A stretch of 64,000 nt of DNA from Lachnospiraceae bacterium (GCA_015057525.1 SVEE01000007.1:1-64000), one strand, 5' to 3'; shown: positions 36,292-46,457, counted from the stretch's first letter. A program made the numbers and translations. The notes: generated by a model not told the origin, from the sequence alone.

Positions 36292-36313
36292 TATATAAGG
36301 AGGATGTTGGATT

Positions 36314-36709
36314 ATGGAATTAAAGAATTGTAGAAATTGTAAAAAAATATTTAATTATATAACAGGAGAACCTCTGTGCCCTAAGTGTAGAGATTACATG
36401 GAGGATAAGTTTCAGGAGGTAAAGCAATACATAACAGACAATCCACGTGAAAATATTACTGAGGTAGCGGAGGCTTGTGAAATTAGTGTATCCCAAATCA
36501 AAAGATGGGTTAGACAGGAAAGATTATCATTTACAGAGGATTCTTTAGTAGGGCTTGAGTGTGAGAGATGTGGCAAGATGGTTCATAGTGGACGTTTTTG
36601 TAAGGAATGTGCAGGTGGTCTTGCAGATGCAATGAATAATGCGTATAGACGCGAGGTTAAGTCCAATATCAGAAAAACTGGTGCAGGAAAGATGCGTTTC
36701 TTAGAGTAA
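36314..36709 (+). CDS. yvyF: Flagellar operon protein YvyF-like
   Basis: 131 aa. N-terminal Cys pairs CRNCKK and CPKCRDYM, a central helix-turn-helix-like stretch (VAEACEISVSQIKRWVRQ) and C-terminal CERCGK and CKEC pairs match the YvyF family. In Bacillus it sits between comFC and flgM. It has been proposed to modulate flagellar gene expression. Start follows AGGAGG. A terminator follows. Confidence 0.85.
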   Translation: MELKNCRNCKKIFNYITGEPLCPKCRDYMEDKFQEVKQYITDNPRENITEVAEACEISVSQIKRWVRQERLSFTEDSLVGLECERCGKMVHSGRFCKECAGGLADAMNNAYRREVKSNIRKTGAGKMRFLE

Positions 36710-36738
36710 GATAAAAACAATATTTAGATATAGCTTAA

Positions 36739-36811
36739 AATACAGGATATTTGTGATTATTAAACAGTTTTTAGCTGTTTTGTATTATGAATATCCTGTA
36801 TTTTTTTAAAA
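36739..36811 (+). terminator. Terminator after yvyF
   Basis: AATACAGGATATT pairs with AATATCCTGTATT, with an inner AAACAG/CTGTTT fold, and seven T follow. It separates comFC-yvyF from flgM. Confidence 0.88.
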
Positions 36812-36901
36812 AAATTCCGTTTTAGGGTTATGTTATTTAAAATATGGTCGATAAACTAATTGAGAAACTTTTTACTATGCACTTTACAAGGAGGGATTAA
36901 T

Positions 36902-37189
36902 ATGCGAATTGGTACTTATAATATGATTAGTCAGATTTACGGTTCTAACAGTACTAAGAAGTCTACAACTACAAACAGTACCAACTATGCAAGCTTCAAG
37001 GATGAAGTTTCATTTTCCAGCTTAGGGAAGGATATGCAGATTGCTAAGAATGCTCTTGCCTCTACACCTGATGTAAGAGAAGCTCGTGTCAGCGAATTAA
37101 AGGCTAAGATGGAAAACGGCACTTATGAAGTAAGCAACGAAGATTTTGCTACAAAGCTCATGGAAATGTTTGCAGCAAAGACAGTCTAG
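36902..37189 (+). CDS. flgM: Anti-sigma-28 factor FlgM
   Basis: 95 aa from the ATG at 36902, after AAGGAGG; a longer in-frame start at 36860 lacks a ribosome site. The C-terminal half (VREARVSELKAKMENGTYEV) is the sigma-28-binding signature. FlgM blocks FliA/SigD until the hook is complete and FlgM is exported. A GTCGATAA box at 36847-36854 resembles a sigma-28 -10, which would give the usual feedback, but no convincing -35 is seen. Confidence 0.92.
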   Translation: MRIGTYNMISQIYGSNSTKKSTTTNSTNYASFKDEVSFSSLGKDMQIAKNALASTPDVREARVSELKAKMENGTYEVSNEDFATKLMEMFAAKTV

Positions 37190-37211
37190 TATTTGGAAAA
37201 GGAGTTAGGGT

Positions 37212-37742
37212 ATGGCTAGCTTGATTGAGAACTTAATAACACAACTTAATGAGGAATATGCTATATATGAACAACTCCTTCAAGTGTCCATGGAGAAGAC
37301 ATCTGCTATAGTATCAAATAACTTAGACAGATTGAAGGATACTACAGATAAAGAGCAACTTTTGGTGGACACTCTCACAGGTCTTGGTAATACAAGACAG
37401 GATACCATGAAGAATATTGCCAATGTTCTTAATAAAAGGGGAACAGAGCTCAAGGTAATAGATGTGGTTAATTTTTTGGAAGGTCAGCCGGAGTTTAGGG
37501 ACCCGCTGATGTCTATTAATGAGAAATTGGCTAAGTTAGCCAGAAAGCTGAAGGAAGTAAATACTCATAATCAGAATCTTATACAGGAGTCGCTTGCCAT
37601 GATAGAGTATAATATTAACCTTCTTCAGAATCTTAATCGTGCGCCTGAAACAGCGGAGTACACGAAGGATATGTTTAAGGGTGCAGGTAATTACGCAGGT
37701 AATACTGTACCTACAATGGGCAAGTTTGACACTAAACAATAA
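37212..37742 (+). CDS. flgN: FlgN-like hook-junction chaperone
   Basis: 176 aa, almost all helix, with position between flgM and flgK as in Bacillus (yvyG). FlgN keeps the hook-filament junction proteins FlgK and FlgL ready for export. The N-terminal 140 residues fit a long helical hairpin; the C-terminus is Gly/Asn-rich and probably loose. Identification rests mostly on place and size. Confidence 0.78.
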   Translation: MASLIENLITQLNEEYAIYEQLLQVSMEKTSAIVSNNLDRLKDTTDKEQLLVDTLTGLGNTRQDTMKNIANVLNKRGTELKVIDVVNFLEGQPEFRDPLMSINEKLAKLARKLKEVNTHNQNLIQESLAMIEYNINLLQNLNRAPETAEYTKDMFKGAGNYAGNTVPTMGKFDTKQ

Positions 37743-37765
37743 TTATTTGATAGGTAGGTGAGCAT

Positions 37766-39583
37766 ATGAGCGGAACCATGGGAAGGTTGTCTATTGGTAT
37801 TACAGGTTTACAGACAAACCAGTATGCACTTAATACAACTGCACACAACTTAATGAATACTCAGACAGAAGGGTACACCAGACAGCAGGTAATGCTCACT
37901 GACAGAACTTATCGTACCATTGCTCACAATGGTATAACACAGTATAAGGCAGGTCTTGGAGTTGTAACTGCTGAGATACAACAGGCAAGAGATACTTTTG
38001 CGGACGTGGCTTATAGAACTGAAAACGGTAGATGGTCTTATTATAAGGCGCAGTATGAAACCGTAGCTGAAGTAGAAAATTATTTTGGTGAGCTGGAGGG
38101 ACAGGATTTTAATACAGCCATGAATGAATTATGGCTTTCCTTACAGGAGCTTCAGAAGGAATCTAACAGTATTGTTACAAGAAGCTCATTTATATCAACA
38201 GCTCAGACATTTGTAGATAGAGTGCAGGAGATTAGACAAAGTCTTATCTCGTACCAAAGAAACCTTAATACGGAAATCAAATCAGAGGTTGACCGTATTA
38301 ATGAATTAGGTAAAACAATATTAGATTATAACGACAAAATTCTCGCAGCAGAGACAGGTGGCGTGGAGAATGCTAACGATTATCGCGACATTAGAAATGC
38401 TGCATTAGATGAACTTAGTGGATTGGTTAAGACAGAGTATGTAACCAATAAAGATGGAACAGTAGAGGTGTACATCGAGGGTAACTTATTCGTAACCAAG
38501 GGTATGCAGTATAAGCTGGATACAATAAGAATTAATGAACACGAAGGTTACTTGGCTAAATACGATTTTGCCACAGATGCAACAGATTTCCTTATGCCAG
38601 TGTGGAAGGATAGCCAGGACCCGCTTTTCAATATTAACAAGCTTCCTTCTACTGAAGCGAGTACAGATGTTGGTGCTCTAAAAGGCTTGATGATGTCCAG
38701 AGGATATTTTGTAAGCGATTACACTAATGTTCCACAGAAGCCTGATAAACCATTGGCAGATGATTATTTATCGGAAGCACAGTATCAGGATGCCATGGTT
38801 AAGTATGAAGCTGATATGAACGAATACGTTGAGGATTTAGCGTATTTTAATACATATGTTGAACCATATACGGTTACTAATTTGTTAGCTCAGTTTGATG
38901 TTTTAGTACATGCGATGGTTACAGGCATGAATGATATTCTTTGTCCAAATAAAGAGGTTCAGCTTGCAGATGGTTCTACCATTACAATATTAGATGAGGA
39001 TGCTGCAGGTTTAGGAATGGGCTCTGGTAATGAATATCCAGGAACAGAGTTGTTTGTTAGAAAGTCAACTCCTAGATATACTGAGCAGACAGTAGTCCTT
39101 GCAGATGGAACAACTCAGACAGTTCAGGTATTTAACGAAGAGAAAGAAGATGATTTTTATTCTCTTTACTCTATAAACAACCTGGAGGTTAATGAAAAGT
39201 TATTAAAGAATCCTTCTCTTTTACCTCTTACAAGAGAGACAGGAGAAGAAGCTCAGAAGGTTGTAGATAATATGCTTGCTTTGTGGGATAAGAAGTTTGC
39301 TACAGTCAGTCCTAATTCTATGATTGAGTGTGATTTCAATGATTACTATGCAGGCATGATTGAAGACCTTGCCGACAGAGGATTTACATATAATTCAATG
39401 TCAGAAACTCAACAGCAGACTATTACAGATATTGAGAATTTAAGACAGGGTGTTGTAGGTGTATCTTCAGATGAAGAGTTGTCTAACATGATTAGATTTC
39501 AGCATGCCTATAATGCATCTTCAAGATATATTACAACAGTTGCAGAAATGATAGAACATATTATAAACACGCTTGGTGTATAA
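37766..39583 (+). CDS. flgK: Hook-filament junction protein FlgK, copy 1
   Basis: 605 aa. N-terminal ITGLQTNQYALNTTAHNLMNTQTEGYTRQQ and C-terminal FQHAYNASSRYITTVAEMIEHIINTLGV carry the rod-hook family ends typical of FlgK (HAP1). It caps the hook end and joins it to FlgL. A second flgK-type gene follows 14 bases later. An inserted acidic, Pro-rich region near 325-365 (PQKPDKPLADDY) is unlike copy 2. Confidence 0.9.
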   Translation: MSGTMGRLSIGITGLQTNQYALNTTAHNLMNTQTEGYTRQQVMLTDRTYRTIAHNGITQYKAGLGVVTAEIQQARDTFADVAYRTENGRWSYYKAQYETVAEVENYFGELEGQDFNTAMNELWLSLQELQKESNSIVTRSSFISTAQTFVDRVQEIRQSLISYQRNLNTEIKSEVDRINELGKTILDYNDKILAAETGGVENANDYRDIRNAALDELSGLVKTEYVTNKDGTVEVYIEGNLFVTKGMQYKLDTIRINEHEGYLAKYDFATDATDFLMPVWKDSQDPLFNINKLPSTEASTDVGALKGLMMSRGYFVSDYTNVPQKPDKPLADDYLSEAQYQDAMVKYEADMNEYVEDLAYFNTYVEPYTVTNLLAQFDVLVHAMVTGMNDILCPNKEVQLADGSTITILDEDAAGLGMGSGNEYPGTELFVRKSTPRYTEQTVVLADGTTQTVQVFNEEKEDDFYSLYSINNLEVNEKLLKNPSLLPLTRETGEEAQKVVDNMLALWDKKFATVSPNSMIECDFNDYYAGMIEDLADRGFTYNSMSETQQQTITDIENLRQGVVGVSSDEELSNMIRFQHAYNASSRYITTVAEMIEHIINTLGV

Positions 39584-39596
39584 GGGGTGATTAAAC

Positions 39597-41465
39597 ATGC
39601 CATCAACATTTTTAGGATTAAATACAGGCTTATCTGGACTTAACTATTTCCAGTCAGCCCTTAACACAACTTCACACAACATTTCCAACTCAAACACAGA
39701 AGGTTACTCAAGGCAGCAGATTTTGGTGTCCGCGTCTAATCCAGTAAGTATCAACCAACCATATGGTATGATGGGTACCGGTGTTTCAGGAAATAGTATT
39801 GACAGACTTAGAAATGCTTTCTATGACAATAAGTATTGGGCAGCAAGCTCTAAGTATAATCAGTATAATTCGCAGTTTGATAAGCTTTCTGAGTTGCAGA
39901 CATATATGAATGAAATGTCAGGAGATGCGGGTTATACAAAGTGGTTGTCTCAGCTTTCTTCTGCTTTGCAGGATATTTCAGATAATCCAGCAGATTATAC
40001 TACTAGAATTTCATATACTCTTACAGCGGATTCTTTTACAGACGTAATTAATGAGCTTGCTAACAACTATCAGAATTCTCAGAAGTCTATTAATGACGAG
40101 ATAGAGCTTGCAGTAAGTGAAATCAACTCATTATCTAAGCAGATTTATGAGCTTACTCAGGAGATTATTAATATAGAGCTTAAGGGTGCTAATGCCAATG
40201 ATCTCAGAGATAAGAGAGGTGTTTGTATAGATAAGCTTTCAGAATATGTAGATGTGGATGTGGAAGAGCATTCTATTATGTACGGTGTAGGAGAAGATGC
40301 AGTTGCATCCTCTGCATCAGCTATGTCAGTACGTATTAATGGTAAGATATTAGTAGACGAGATGGAGTTCAATGAACTCATTGTTGTTCCAAGATCGCAA
40401 AAGATTAACCAAAATGATGTTGACGGTCTTGTGGATATAGCTTGGATGTGTCCTGATGGAACACCGGGAGAGGAATTTAATCCTCTTGAGACTGTGGGAA
40501 AGGTTCGTGGACTTTTTGAAGTTAGAGATGGTAATAATGGAGATTTCTTTGCAGGAGAAGTAACTGCCACAACAGCAACTCCGGCGACAGCAACCATAGC
40601 CGTAACCGAACCTATACATGTGGATAAACTCAACATACCTATGGAGGGTATCATAACTTTAAATGGTAAGGATTATTGGTATGATGGTTGGAGCGCCGAG
40701 TACGATGAAGACGGCTTCCTTACTAATTTTACATTCAATAATATGACAATGTATGACGATAAGGGTGTAGAAATAACAGCGGTATTCCCGGATGACATCG
40801 CCGGCCATAAGGCGCTAATAGGTAGCAATATATCTACTAAGGGAATCCCTTATTACATGGCTCAGCTCAACGAGCTTGTTAGAACGTTTTCTAAGGAAAT
40901 TAACGGATTCACAACCTCTGGTGTAGATGAGAATGGAGATGCAGGTCTTGATATGTTTACTGCGGAGGATCCTTTCGGTAAAGATTTTGTTCTTAAGGGG
41001 ACTATGGAAGGAACAGGTACTATTACCTCTTCTTCCGTATCGTACTATAGACTTACGGCTCTTAATTGGGAGCTTAATCAGGATTGGAAGAACGATCCTG
41101 CCAAGGTTGTAGTTTCCTATGCGGATGATATTGCTCAGGGCAATGTAGAAGCTAGACCTATTATAGATAAGATAATGTTTGCCATGACTGATCAGAATTT
41201 ATTCCAGCAAGGTACAATTTCTCAGTTTATGCAGTCCATGACAACAACTATGGCTGTTGATATAGCTAAGATGGATGCTTTCACAGCTAATCAGGATGAT
41301 ATTAAATACACTATAGATTCCCAAAGACTTTCGGTATCAGGTGTAGATGAGAACGAAGAAACATCAGACCTTGTAAAGTTTCAGAATCTTTACAGTTTGG
41401 CTTCGAAGGTAATATCAGTTTTAAATGAAGTTTATGACAAGCTTATTAACGATACAGGTGTATAA
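39597..41465 (+). CDS. flgK: Hook-filament junction protein FlgK, copy 2
   Basis: 622 aa, paralogue of copy 1 by its ends: LNTGLSGLNYFQSALNTTSHNISNSNTEGYSRQQ and LVKFQNLYSLASKVISVLNEVYDKLI. The middle domains differ strongly from copy 1. Two FlgK-type genes in a row are less usual than one; the pair may form a mixed junction or serve different filaments. It is followed by flgL. Confidence 0.9.
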   Translation: MPSTFLGLNTGLSGLNYFQSALNTTSHNISNSNTEGYSRQQILVSASNPVSINQPYGMMGTGVSGNSIDRLRNAFYDNKYWAASSKYNQYNSQFDKLSELQTYMNEMSGDAGYTKWLSQLSSALQDISDNPADYTTRISYTLTADSFTDVINELANNYQNSQKSINDEIELAVSEINSLSKQIYELTQEIINIELKGANANDLRDKRGVCIDKLSEYVDVDVEEHSIMYGVGEDAVASSASAMSVRINGKILVDEMEFNELIVVPRSQKINQNDVDGLVDIAWMCPDGTPGEEFNPLETVGKVRGLFEVRDGNNGDFFAGEVTATTATPATATIAVTEPIHVDKLNIPMEGIITLNGKDYWYDGWSAEYDEDGFLTNFTFNNMTMYDDKGVEITAVFPDDIAGHKALIGSNISTKGIPYYMAQLNELVRTFSKEINGFTTSGVDENGDAGLDMFTAEDPFGKDFVLKGTMEGTGTITSSSVSYYRLTALNWELNQDWKNDPAKVVVSYADDIAQGNVEARPIIDKIMFAMTDQNLFQQGTISQFMQSMTTTMAVDIAKMDAFTANQDDIKYTIDSQRLSVSGVDENEETSDLVKFQNLYSLASKVISVLNEVYDKLINDTGV

Positions 41466-41525
41466 ATCACCTAAAAATGTCGATATATATACTGATTGCA
41501 AATAAGCAATAAAGGAGGTAATGAC

Positions 41526-43055
41526 ATGAGAATTACAAATCAGATGATATCAAATAATTCTCTTAGAAACATGCAGAAAAGTATGGCTGCTGTTAATAAG
41601 ACAACTGAACAGATGACAACAGGTAAAAAGATATCTAAGGCTTCAGAGGATCCTGTTATTGCTATAAGAGCACTTAAGCTCAGAACAACAGTTAATCAGC
41701 TTGAACAGTATAAAGACAAGAATATTCCTGATGCAGAGTCATGGCTTGATATAACCACTACATCGTTAGATAACATCGTTAGTCGTATAGAAGACATAGA
41801 GGATTACTGTGTGCAGGGTTCTACAGATTCCTTTAATACAACCGATAGAAGCGCAATTATAGATAGTTTAAAACAGCTTCAGGATATGATTTACAATGAG
41901 GGTAACTCCAGCTATGCAGGAAGATATATCTTCTCTGGATATAAGACAGATAGGGGACTCACATTTTCTGATACAGAGGATACATCGGTGTATTCATATG
42001 ATATAACTCAGCATTTTGATGCTAAGGCCCTTGATACTAAGAATGTGGTTAACAAAGAAGTGGATTATAATCAGGTGGATGCATATATTGCAGATCCTAC
42101 TACCTATGAACAGCCTGATCCTGAGATGGTATATAGACTTAATCTTGGATACGAAGGCATAAATGATGTTAACAGCAAGGGTCAGAATATTTTTAATATG
42201 GTGGCATTAGACGCAAATGGAAATACTATAGATTTAAGTACTTTCACTTTAACTGTAAAGACTACAGCTGACAGTGCAACATATTATGAAGTTGGCCCTG
42301 GTGATATTAATCTTGTGGAGGAGACAGGTGAAATCATTTTCGGTGAGGATGTATACAATACTCTGAAACAGGCAGATGATATTCAGGTTACATATGCACT
42401 CAATGAAGTTGATTCTGGAGAATTACGACCAGAACACTATTATGACTGTATCCAGCATGTAGTACAAACTGATGGAAGCGTAAAAGATATAGCATATACT
42501 GTGCCAGAAGAGGGACAAAAAATATATTATGAAGTTAACTTTAGTCAGAGCTTGCAGGTAAATACTGAGGGTCGTGAACTTGTGTCAAGTGAGATGGCCA
42601 ATGACATCAACGATTTAATATATGCATTGGCAGACTTAGAAGAAGCTGAACAGGCGCAGACCAAGTTAAAGAGCATGCTTGAAGATATACAATATTCTAC
42701 AAATGATAAAGCCGTTCAACAGATTAACCAAATGCTTAAAGATGTGGATGTAGAAATTGCAGCAAAGAAGGAAAATCTTCAGAAGACTTTCTCTAACAAT
42801 ATTACAAGATTTCAGGCATATATGGATAAAATATCAGCAATGCAGTCGGATGTAGGAAGTAGAATGTCAAAACTTGAAATGATAAGTGTTAGAGTTGAAG
42901 AGCAGTATGCTTCGTTTAAGGAACTTAGATCTAAGAATGAGGATGCTGAAACAGACGAGACTATTATTGATTTCAATGAGGCGGGTCTTGTTTATGAGTC
43001 AGCTCTTGCAGCTACAAGTAATATAATGAATAAAACATTGTTGGATTATTTATAA
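41526..43055 (+). CDS. flgL: Hook-filament junction protein FlgL
   Basis: 509 aa from the ATG at 41526 after AAAGGAGGT. The N-terminus (MRITNQMISNNSLRNMQKSM, TTGKKISKASEDP) and the C-terminus (YESALAATSNIMNKTLLDYL) are those of FlgL (HAP3), which resembles flagellin ends and makes the first filament layer. It is longer than the enterobacterial form (about 317 aa) because of an enlarged middle. A weak sigma-28-like site (TAAA 41463, CGATAT 41481) lies upstream. Confidence 0.9.
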   Translation: MRITNQMISNNSLRNMQKSMAAVNKTTEQMTTGKKISKASEDPVIAIRALKLRTTVNQLEQYKDKNIPDAESWLDITTTSLDNIVSRIEDIEDYCVQGSTDSFNTTDRSAIIDSLKQLQDMIYNEGNSSYAGRYIFSGYKTDRGLTFSDTEDTSVYSYDITQHFDAKALDTKNVVNKEVDYNQVDAYIADPTTYEQPDPEMVYRLNLGYEGINDVNSKGQNIFNMVALDANGNTIDLSTFTLTVKTTADSATYYEVGPGDINLVEETGEIIFGEDVYNTLKQADDIQVTYALNEVDSGELRPEHYYDCIQHVVQTDGSVKDIAYTVPEEGQKIYYEVNFSQSLQVNTEGRELVSSEMANDINDLIYALADLEEAEQAQTKLKSMLEDIQYSTNDKAVQQINQMLKDVDVEIAAKKENLQKTFSNNITRFQAYMDKISAMQSDVGSRMSKLEMISVRVEEQYASFKELRSKNEDAETDETIIDFNEAGLVYESALAATSNIMNKTLLDYL

Positions 43056-43079
43056 ATTAAGTATTAAGGAGGAAGGTAC

Positions 43080-43544
43080 ATGGTAGCAGAAACTAAATTT
43101 TTTGGAACAATAGATATTGAAGAAGACAAGATAATCAATTTCCCTATGGGTATTATTGGATTTGAGAATCTTAAGAAATTTGCTTTGATTTATGATTCAG
43201 ACAGAGAAGAGAAATCTAAAATCAGTTGGTTGCAGTCCATGGAAGAACCTCTCATGGCGCTTCCTATAGTTAATCCTATTGATATTATGGATGATTACGC
43301 TCCTGTTATTGAGGATGAGCTTATGAAACTTATAGGTGATCCTGCGGATGCGGATATTCTTATATTTGTATCCCTTTCTATTCCGTCTGATATAACAGAG
43401 ATGACAGCAAATCTTAAGGCACCGTTTATCATCAATACGATTGATAGACAGGCTATGCAGGTTATTGTTGAGAATGAAGAATATAAGATTAAGTTTAATG
43501 CCTATGAGGCAATAGAAAAGATGAAAGAAAAGGCGGGTGAGTAA
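43080..43544 (+). CDS. fliW: Flagellar assembly factor FliW
   Basis: 154 aa. [19 protein letters not shown]-type N-terminus and the [22 protein letters not shown] and NLKAPFIIN motifs are those of FliW. In Bacillus FliW binds both flagellin and CsrA; free flagellin displaces CsrA-inhibition by tying up FliW. Here it overlaps nothing but ends one base before csrA, so the two are translationally coupled. Starts after AAGGAGG. Confidence 0.95.
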   Translation: MVAETKFFGTIDIEEDKIINFPMGIIGFENLKKFALIYDSDREEKSKISWLQSMEEPLMALPIVNPIDIMDDYAPVIEDELMKLIGDPADADILIFVSLSIPSDITEMTANLKAPFIINTIDRQAMQVIVENEEYKIKFNAYEAIEKMKEKAGE

Positions 43545-43545
43545 T

Positions 43546-43761
43546 ATGTTAGCACTATCAAGAAAAGAAGGCGAATCTATAATGATAGGTAGTGACATAG
43601 AAATCACTGTCCTTGAAGTAAAGGGTGAGCAGATTAAAATAGGAATATCCGCTCCAAAGAGTGTACCAATTTACAGAAAAGAGATTTATGCTCAGATTCA
43701 AGAAGCTAACAGAGAAACAGTTAATACTCTTGATATAGAAAGTCTCAAGAAATTATTTTAA
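43546..43761 (+). CDS. csrA: Carbon storage regulator CsrA
   Basis: 71 aa. [15 protein letters not shown], then [15 protein letters not shown] and [13 protein letters not shown] are the CsrA core. It binds GGA motifs in hairpin loops and blocks ribosome entry. The true start is the ATG at 43546; an in-frame GTG at 43537 lies inside fliW. The flagellin leader in this window has suitable GGA hairpins, so the FliW-CsrA-flagellin loop is probably complete here. Confidence 0.97.
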   Translation: MLALSRKEGESIMIGSDIEITVLEVKGEQIKIGISAPKSVPIYRKEIYAQIQEANRETVNTLDIESLKKLF

Positions 43762-43785
43762 TATTAGTTTATATATGATATAATT

Positions 43786-43829
43786 TTTATACCTTTTCAA
43801 ATTTTTATTTGTGAAGGTATAAATTTTTA
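43786..43829 (+). terminator. Terminator after csrA
   Basis: TTTATACCTTTTCA pairs with TGTGAAGGTATAAA around an AT-rich loop, with TTTTT after it. Confidence 0.8.
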
Positions 43830-43847
43830 TATAAAATATGACGATAT
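43820..43847 (+). promoter_or_regulatory. Sigma-28-type promoter before flaG
   Basis: TAAA (43820-43823), 16-base spacer, GACGATAT (43840-43847). The -35 box is the end of the csrA terminator stem. It would transcribe flaG-fliD-fliS. Confidence 0.55.
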
Positions 43848-43937
43848 TATCGTTAGAAGTAACAAGTTGTGCCCTAACTTTGTCATATTATATGACAATC
43901 TCAAAGGATGAGTGATGACACATGGAGGTGTATAATA

Positions 43938-44363
43938 ATGGGAATTGAAAGAATTGGCAGTATAGGAACAATGAATGTGAATGCGGTGCCAAAGAGTAGG
44001 TCGGTAGAGGCTACGGATATAACAGTAGCGCCAGTAATAACTCCTACTACAGAGAAAGTAGCACCTGTTGCAGCACAGAGTGGAGGAACTGGTTCTCAGT
44101 CACAGAGAGATGACAGAGAAGAGGTTATCAAAGACAAGGAGGTATCTCCTGGTAAAGTTAAATCGGCAGTAGATGATATTAACAAACAGATTAAGAATAC
44201 TAGATGTAGTTTTAAGTATCATGAGGAGACTAATAGAATTTCTATTACAGTTATTGATAAGGATACGGATGAAGTTATCAAAGAAATCCCACCAGAGAAG
44301 ACTCTTGATATGATAGCGAAGGCATGGGAACTTGCAGGTCTCATGGTTGATGAAAGAAGATAA
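43938..44363 (+). CDS. flaG: FlaG-family flagellar protein
   Basis: 141 aa from the ATG at 43938 after GGAGGTG. Low-complexity Thr/Val/Pro-rich N-terminus (about 1-65), then a conserved C-terminal domain (NTRCSFKYHEETNRISITVIDKDTDEVIKEIPPEK) that is the FlaG signature. FlaG affects filament length in other bacteria. It is followed by fliD, the usual order. Confidence 0.9.
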   Translation: MGIERIGSIGTMNVNAVPKSRSVEATDITVAPVITPTTEKVAPVAAQSGGTGSQSQRDDREEVIKDKEVSPGKVKSAVDDINKQIKNTRCSFKYHEETNRISITVIDKDTDEVIKEIPPEKTLDMIAKAWELAGLMVDERR

Positions 44364-44457
44364 TTATGAACAGTTGGCAGGAGCAAGGAAGCGAATGCAT
44401 TTGTTTAAGAACAAGGAAGAACTGCAATAAGCAGTCAGTTAAGAAGGGAGCATTTTT

Positions 44458-46413
44458 ATGGCAGGTATTAGAATGACAGGTCTTGTATCCGGTATGGATA
44501 CAGAGGGTATGGTTCAGGAACTGGTTAAGGCCAGCTCTGTAAAAGTAGAAAATGTAAAAAAAGAGAAGCAGCTTCTTGAGTGGAAAAAAGAAGCATGGCA
44601 GGATCTTAATACTAAAATTCTTGATTTTTATAAGAATGAGTTGTCAGCATTGAAGACAAATAGTTCGTATAAGTCAAGAAAAGCTACAGCAAGTGATGAA
44701 ACTAAGATTTCTGTTACTGCCAAATCAGGTGCTACAAATGGAACACATAGTGTATCTGTTAAGCAGATGGCATCATCGGCGTACCTTACTGGTGCTAATA
44801 TAAAGCTTGGCGGAGAGACATTTTCTTCTTATTTAACAGCAGGAGCAACTACTGCTTTTGCAGATATGACAGATGCAAGTGGTAACAGCCTGGGTCTTGA
44901 GGGTCAGACTATCACAATTGGTAACGGTAATGCATTAGGCGATCTTACATTTGTGTTAGGTGGAGATGGCGAAAACGGTGTTGCAAATATCTCTGATTTA
45001 AATAAGAAGCTTTCTGAAACAGCTGGCTTTGAGGGTCTTAAGGCGAGTGTTGTGGATGGCCAAATTGTGTTTGAGAATACATCTCTTTCTAAGGATGAAG
45101 ATGGTAACGAAACAGGAGTTACATTTACAGTTGCAAGCGACGCTCTTGGCATATCAGGAGAGTTAGCGTATAAAGCAGATGAGAATACAGGAGCTGTTAC
45201 AAGCATAAAAGGCACAGAATCTGCAAAATATATAAAAGAGTTTACAAGCTCTCAAATTAGCAATTCAACAAAACTTGCTGATTTAGGTATTGCCGTGGGA
45301 ACTACATTTACTGTCAAAGGCAGAGATTTTGTGGTAGATGATAAGACAACAATTGCGGATTTTACAAGCAGTATATCTAAGTTTGGTGTTTCTGCAAGCT
45401 TTGATCAAAAGCAAGGTAGATTTTACATTAATACATCAGGAACAGGTAAGGCTAATGATTTCGATATTACCGCTTCTGACAGTAATGCACTTGAAATACT
45501 TGGTCTTGGTTCAAAGGCGACAAAAGTAGATGCCAAAGATGCAATTATTGAGTATAACGGTGTAGAGTATTCAAATAGTACAAATACATTTGATTTAAAT
45601 GGTCTCAGTATAACTGCAAAAGGTGTTACTGGTCAGTATGATGAGACAACAGGTACATTTGTTAATAACTCACCAGTAAATATCGAAGTAGCTGCTGATA
45701 ATGGTGGTGCATACGATACAATTAAAAACTTTGTTAAAAAGTATAATGAGCTTATTGATGAGATGAATAAGCTCTATGACCAGAAGAAAACAGATTATGA
45801 ACCTCTAACAGAAGAGGAAAGAGCTCAGCTTTCTGATAAAGAAGCAGAAAAATGGGAAGAGAAAGCAAAAGAAGGTCTTTTGAGAAGAGACTCTACTATT
45901 AGCAGCATGCTTTCTTCTATGAGAAGTATACTTAATCAGAGTGTTACAGTTACAAATGCAGATGGAACTACTTCAAAGTATTCTTTGTCATCTCTTGGAA
46001 TTGTAACAGGAGATTATTCTGAAAAAGGTAAATTACATATTCTCGGAGATGAGGATGACCCAGCTTATGCAGCTGAGGAGAATAAGCTCAAAAAAGCATT
46101 AGAGGAAAAACCAGATATATTTGCACAGGTGTTCGCAGGAACAAAGAATGCACCTGGTATTGGTTTTAAACTTTACGAATCACTTTCTGATGACATGTCA
46201 TTTAAGGCTAATAGAAGTAGTGCATTTACAGTTTATGATAACCTTTCTATGGATGATGAAATAGAAGATTATGATGACGAAATAGATAAATGGCAGGAAA
46301 GACTTCAGGATTTGGAGGATAAATATTACGAGCAGTTCGCAGCTATGGAGTCAGCTATGGCTAAGCTTCAGCAACAGCAGTCTTATTTATCATCGCTTAT
46401 GGGAGGAATGTAG
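44458..46413 (+). CDS. fliD: Flagellar filament cap protein FliD
   Basis: 651 aa. N-terminal IRMTGLVSGMDTEGMVQELVKASSVKVE and C-terminal coiled coil (WQERLQDLEDKYYEQFAAMESAMAKLQQQQSYL) match FliD (HAP2), the cap under which flagellin folds. Its leader holds GCAAGGAAGCGA (44383-44394), a 12-base match to the fliC leader hairpin, so CsrA may also act here. Starts after AAGGGAG. Confidence 0.94.
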   Translation: MAGIRMTGLVSGMDTEGMVQELVKASSVKVENVKKEKQLLEWKKEAWQDLNTKILDFYKNELSALKTNSSYKSRKATASDETKISVTAKSGATNGTHSVSVKQMASSAYLTGANIKLGGETFSSYLTAGATTAFADMTDASGNSLGLEGQTITIGNGNALGDLTFVLGGDGENGVANISDLNKKLSETAGFEGLKASVVDGQIVFENTSLSKDEDGNETGVTFTVASDALGISGELAYKADENTGAVTSIKGTESAKYIKEFTSSQISNSTKLADLGIAVGTTFTVKGRDFVVDDKTTIADFTSSISKFGVSASFDQKQGRFYINTSGTGKANDFDITASDSNALEILGLGSKATKVDAKDAIIEYNGVEYSNSTNTFDLNGLSITAKGVTGQYDETTGTFVNNSPVNIEVAADNGGAYDTIKNFVKKYNELIDEMNKLYDQKKTDYEPLTEEERAQLSDKEAEKWEEKAKEGLLRRDSTISSMLSSMRSILNQSVTVTNADGTTSKYSLSSLGIVTGDYSEKGKLHILGDEDDPAYAAEENKLKKALEEKPDIFAQVFAGTKNAPGIGFKLYESLSDDMSFKANRSSAFTVYDNLSMDDEIEDYDDEIDKWQERLQDLEDKYYEQFAAMESAMAKLQQQQSYLSSLMGGM

Positions 46414-46457
46414 TATACATTCAAGCAAAACAATATTATGTGGAGGGCATATGAGTT

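Noticed and set aside
43840-43870. Shared 11-mer TCGTTAGAAGT with the 2.69 kb direct repeat as a common operator
   Set aside because: Single short match in AT-rich DNA; likely chance.
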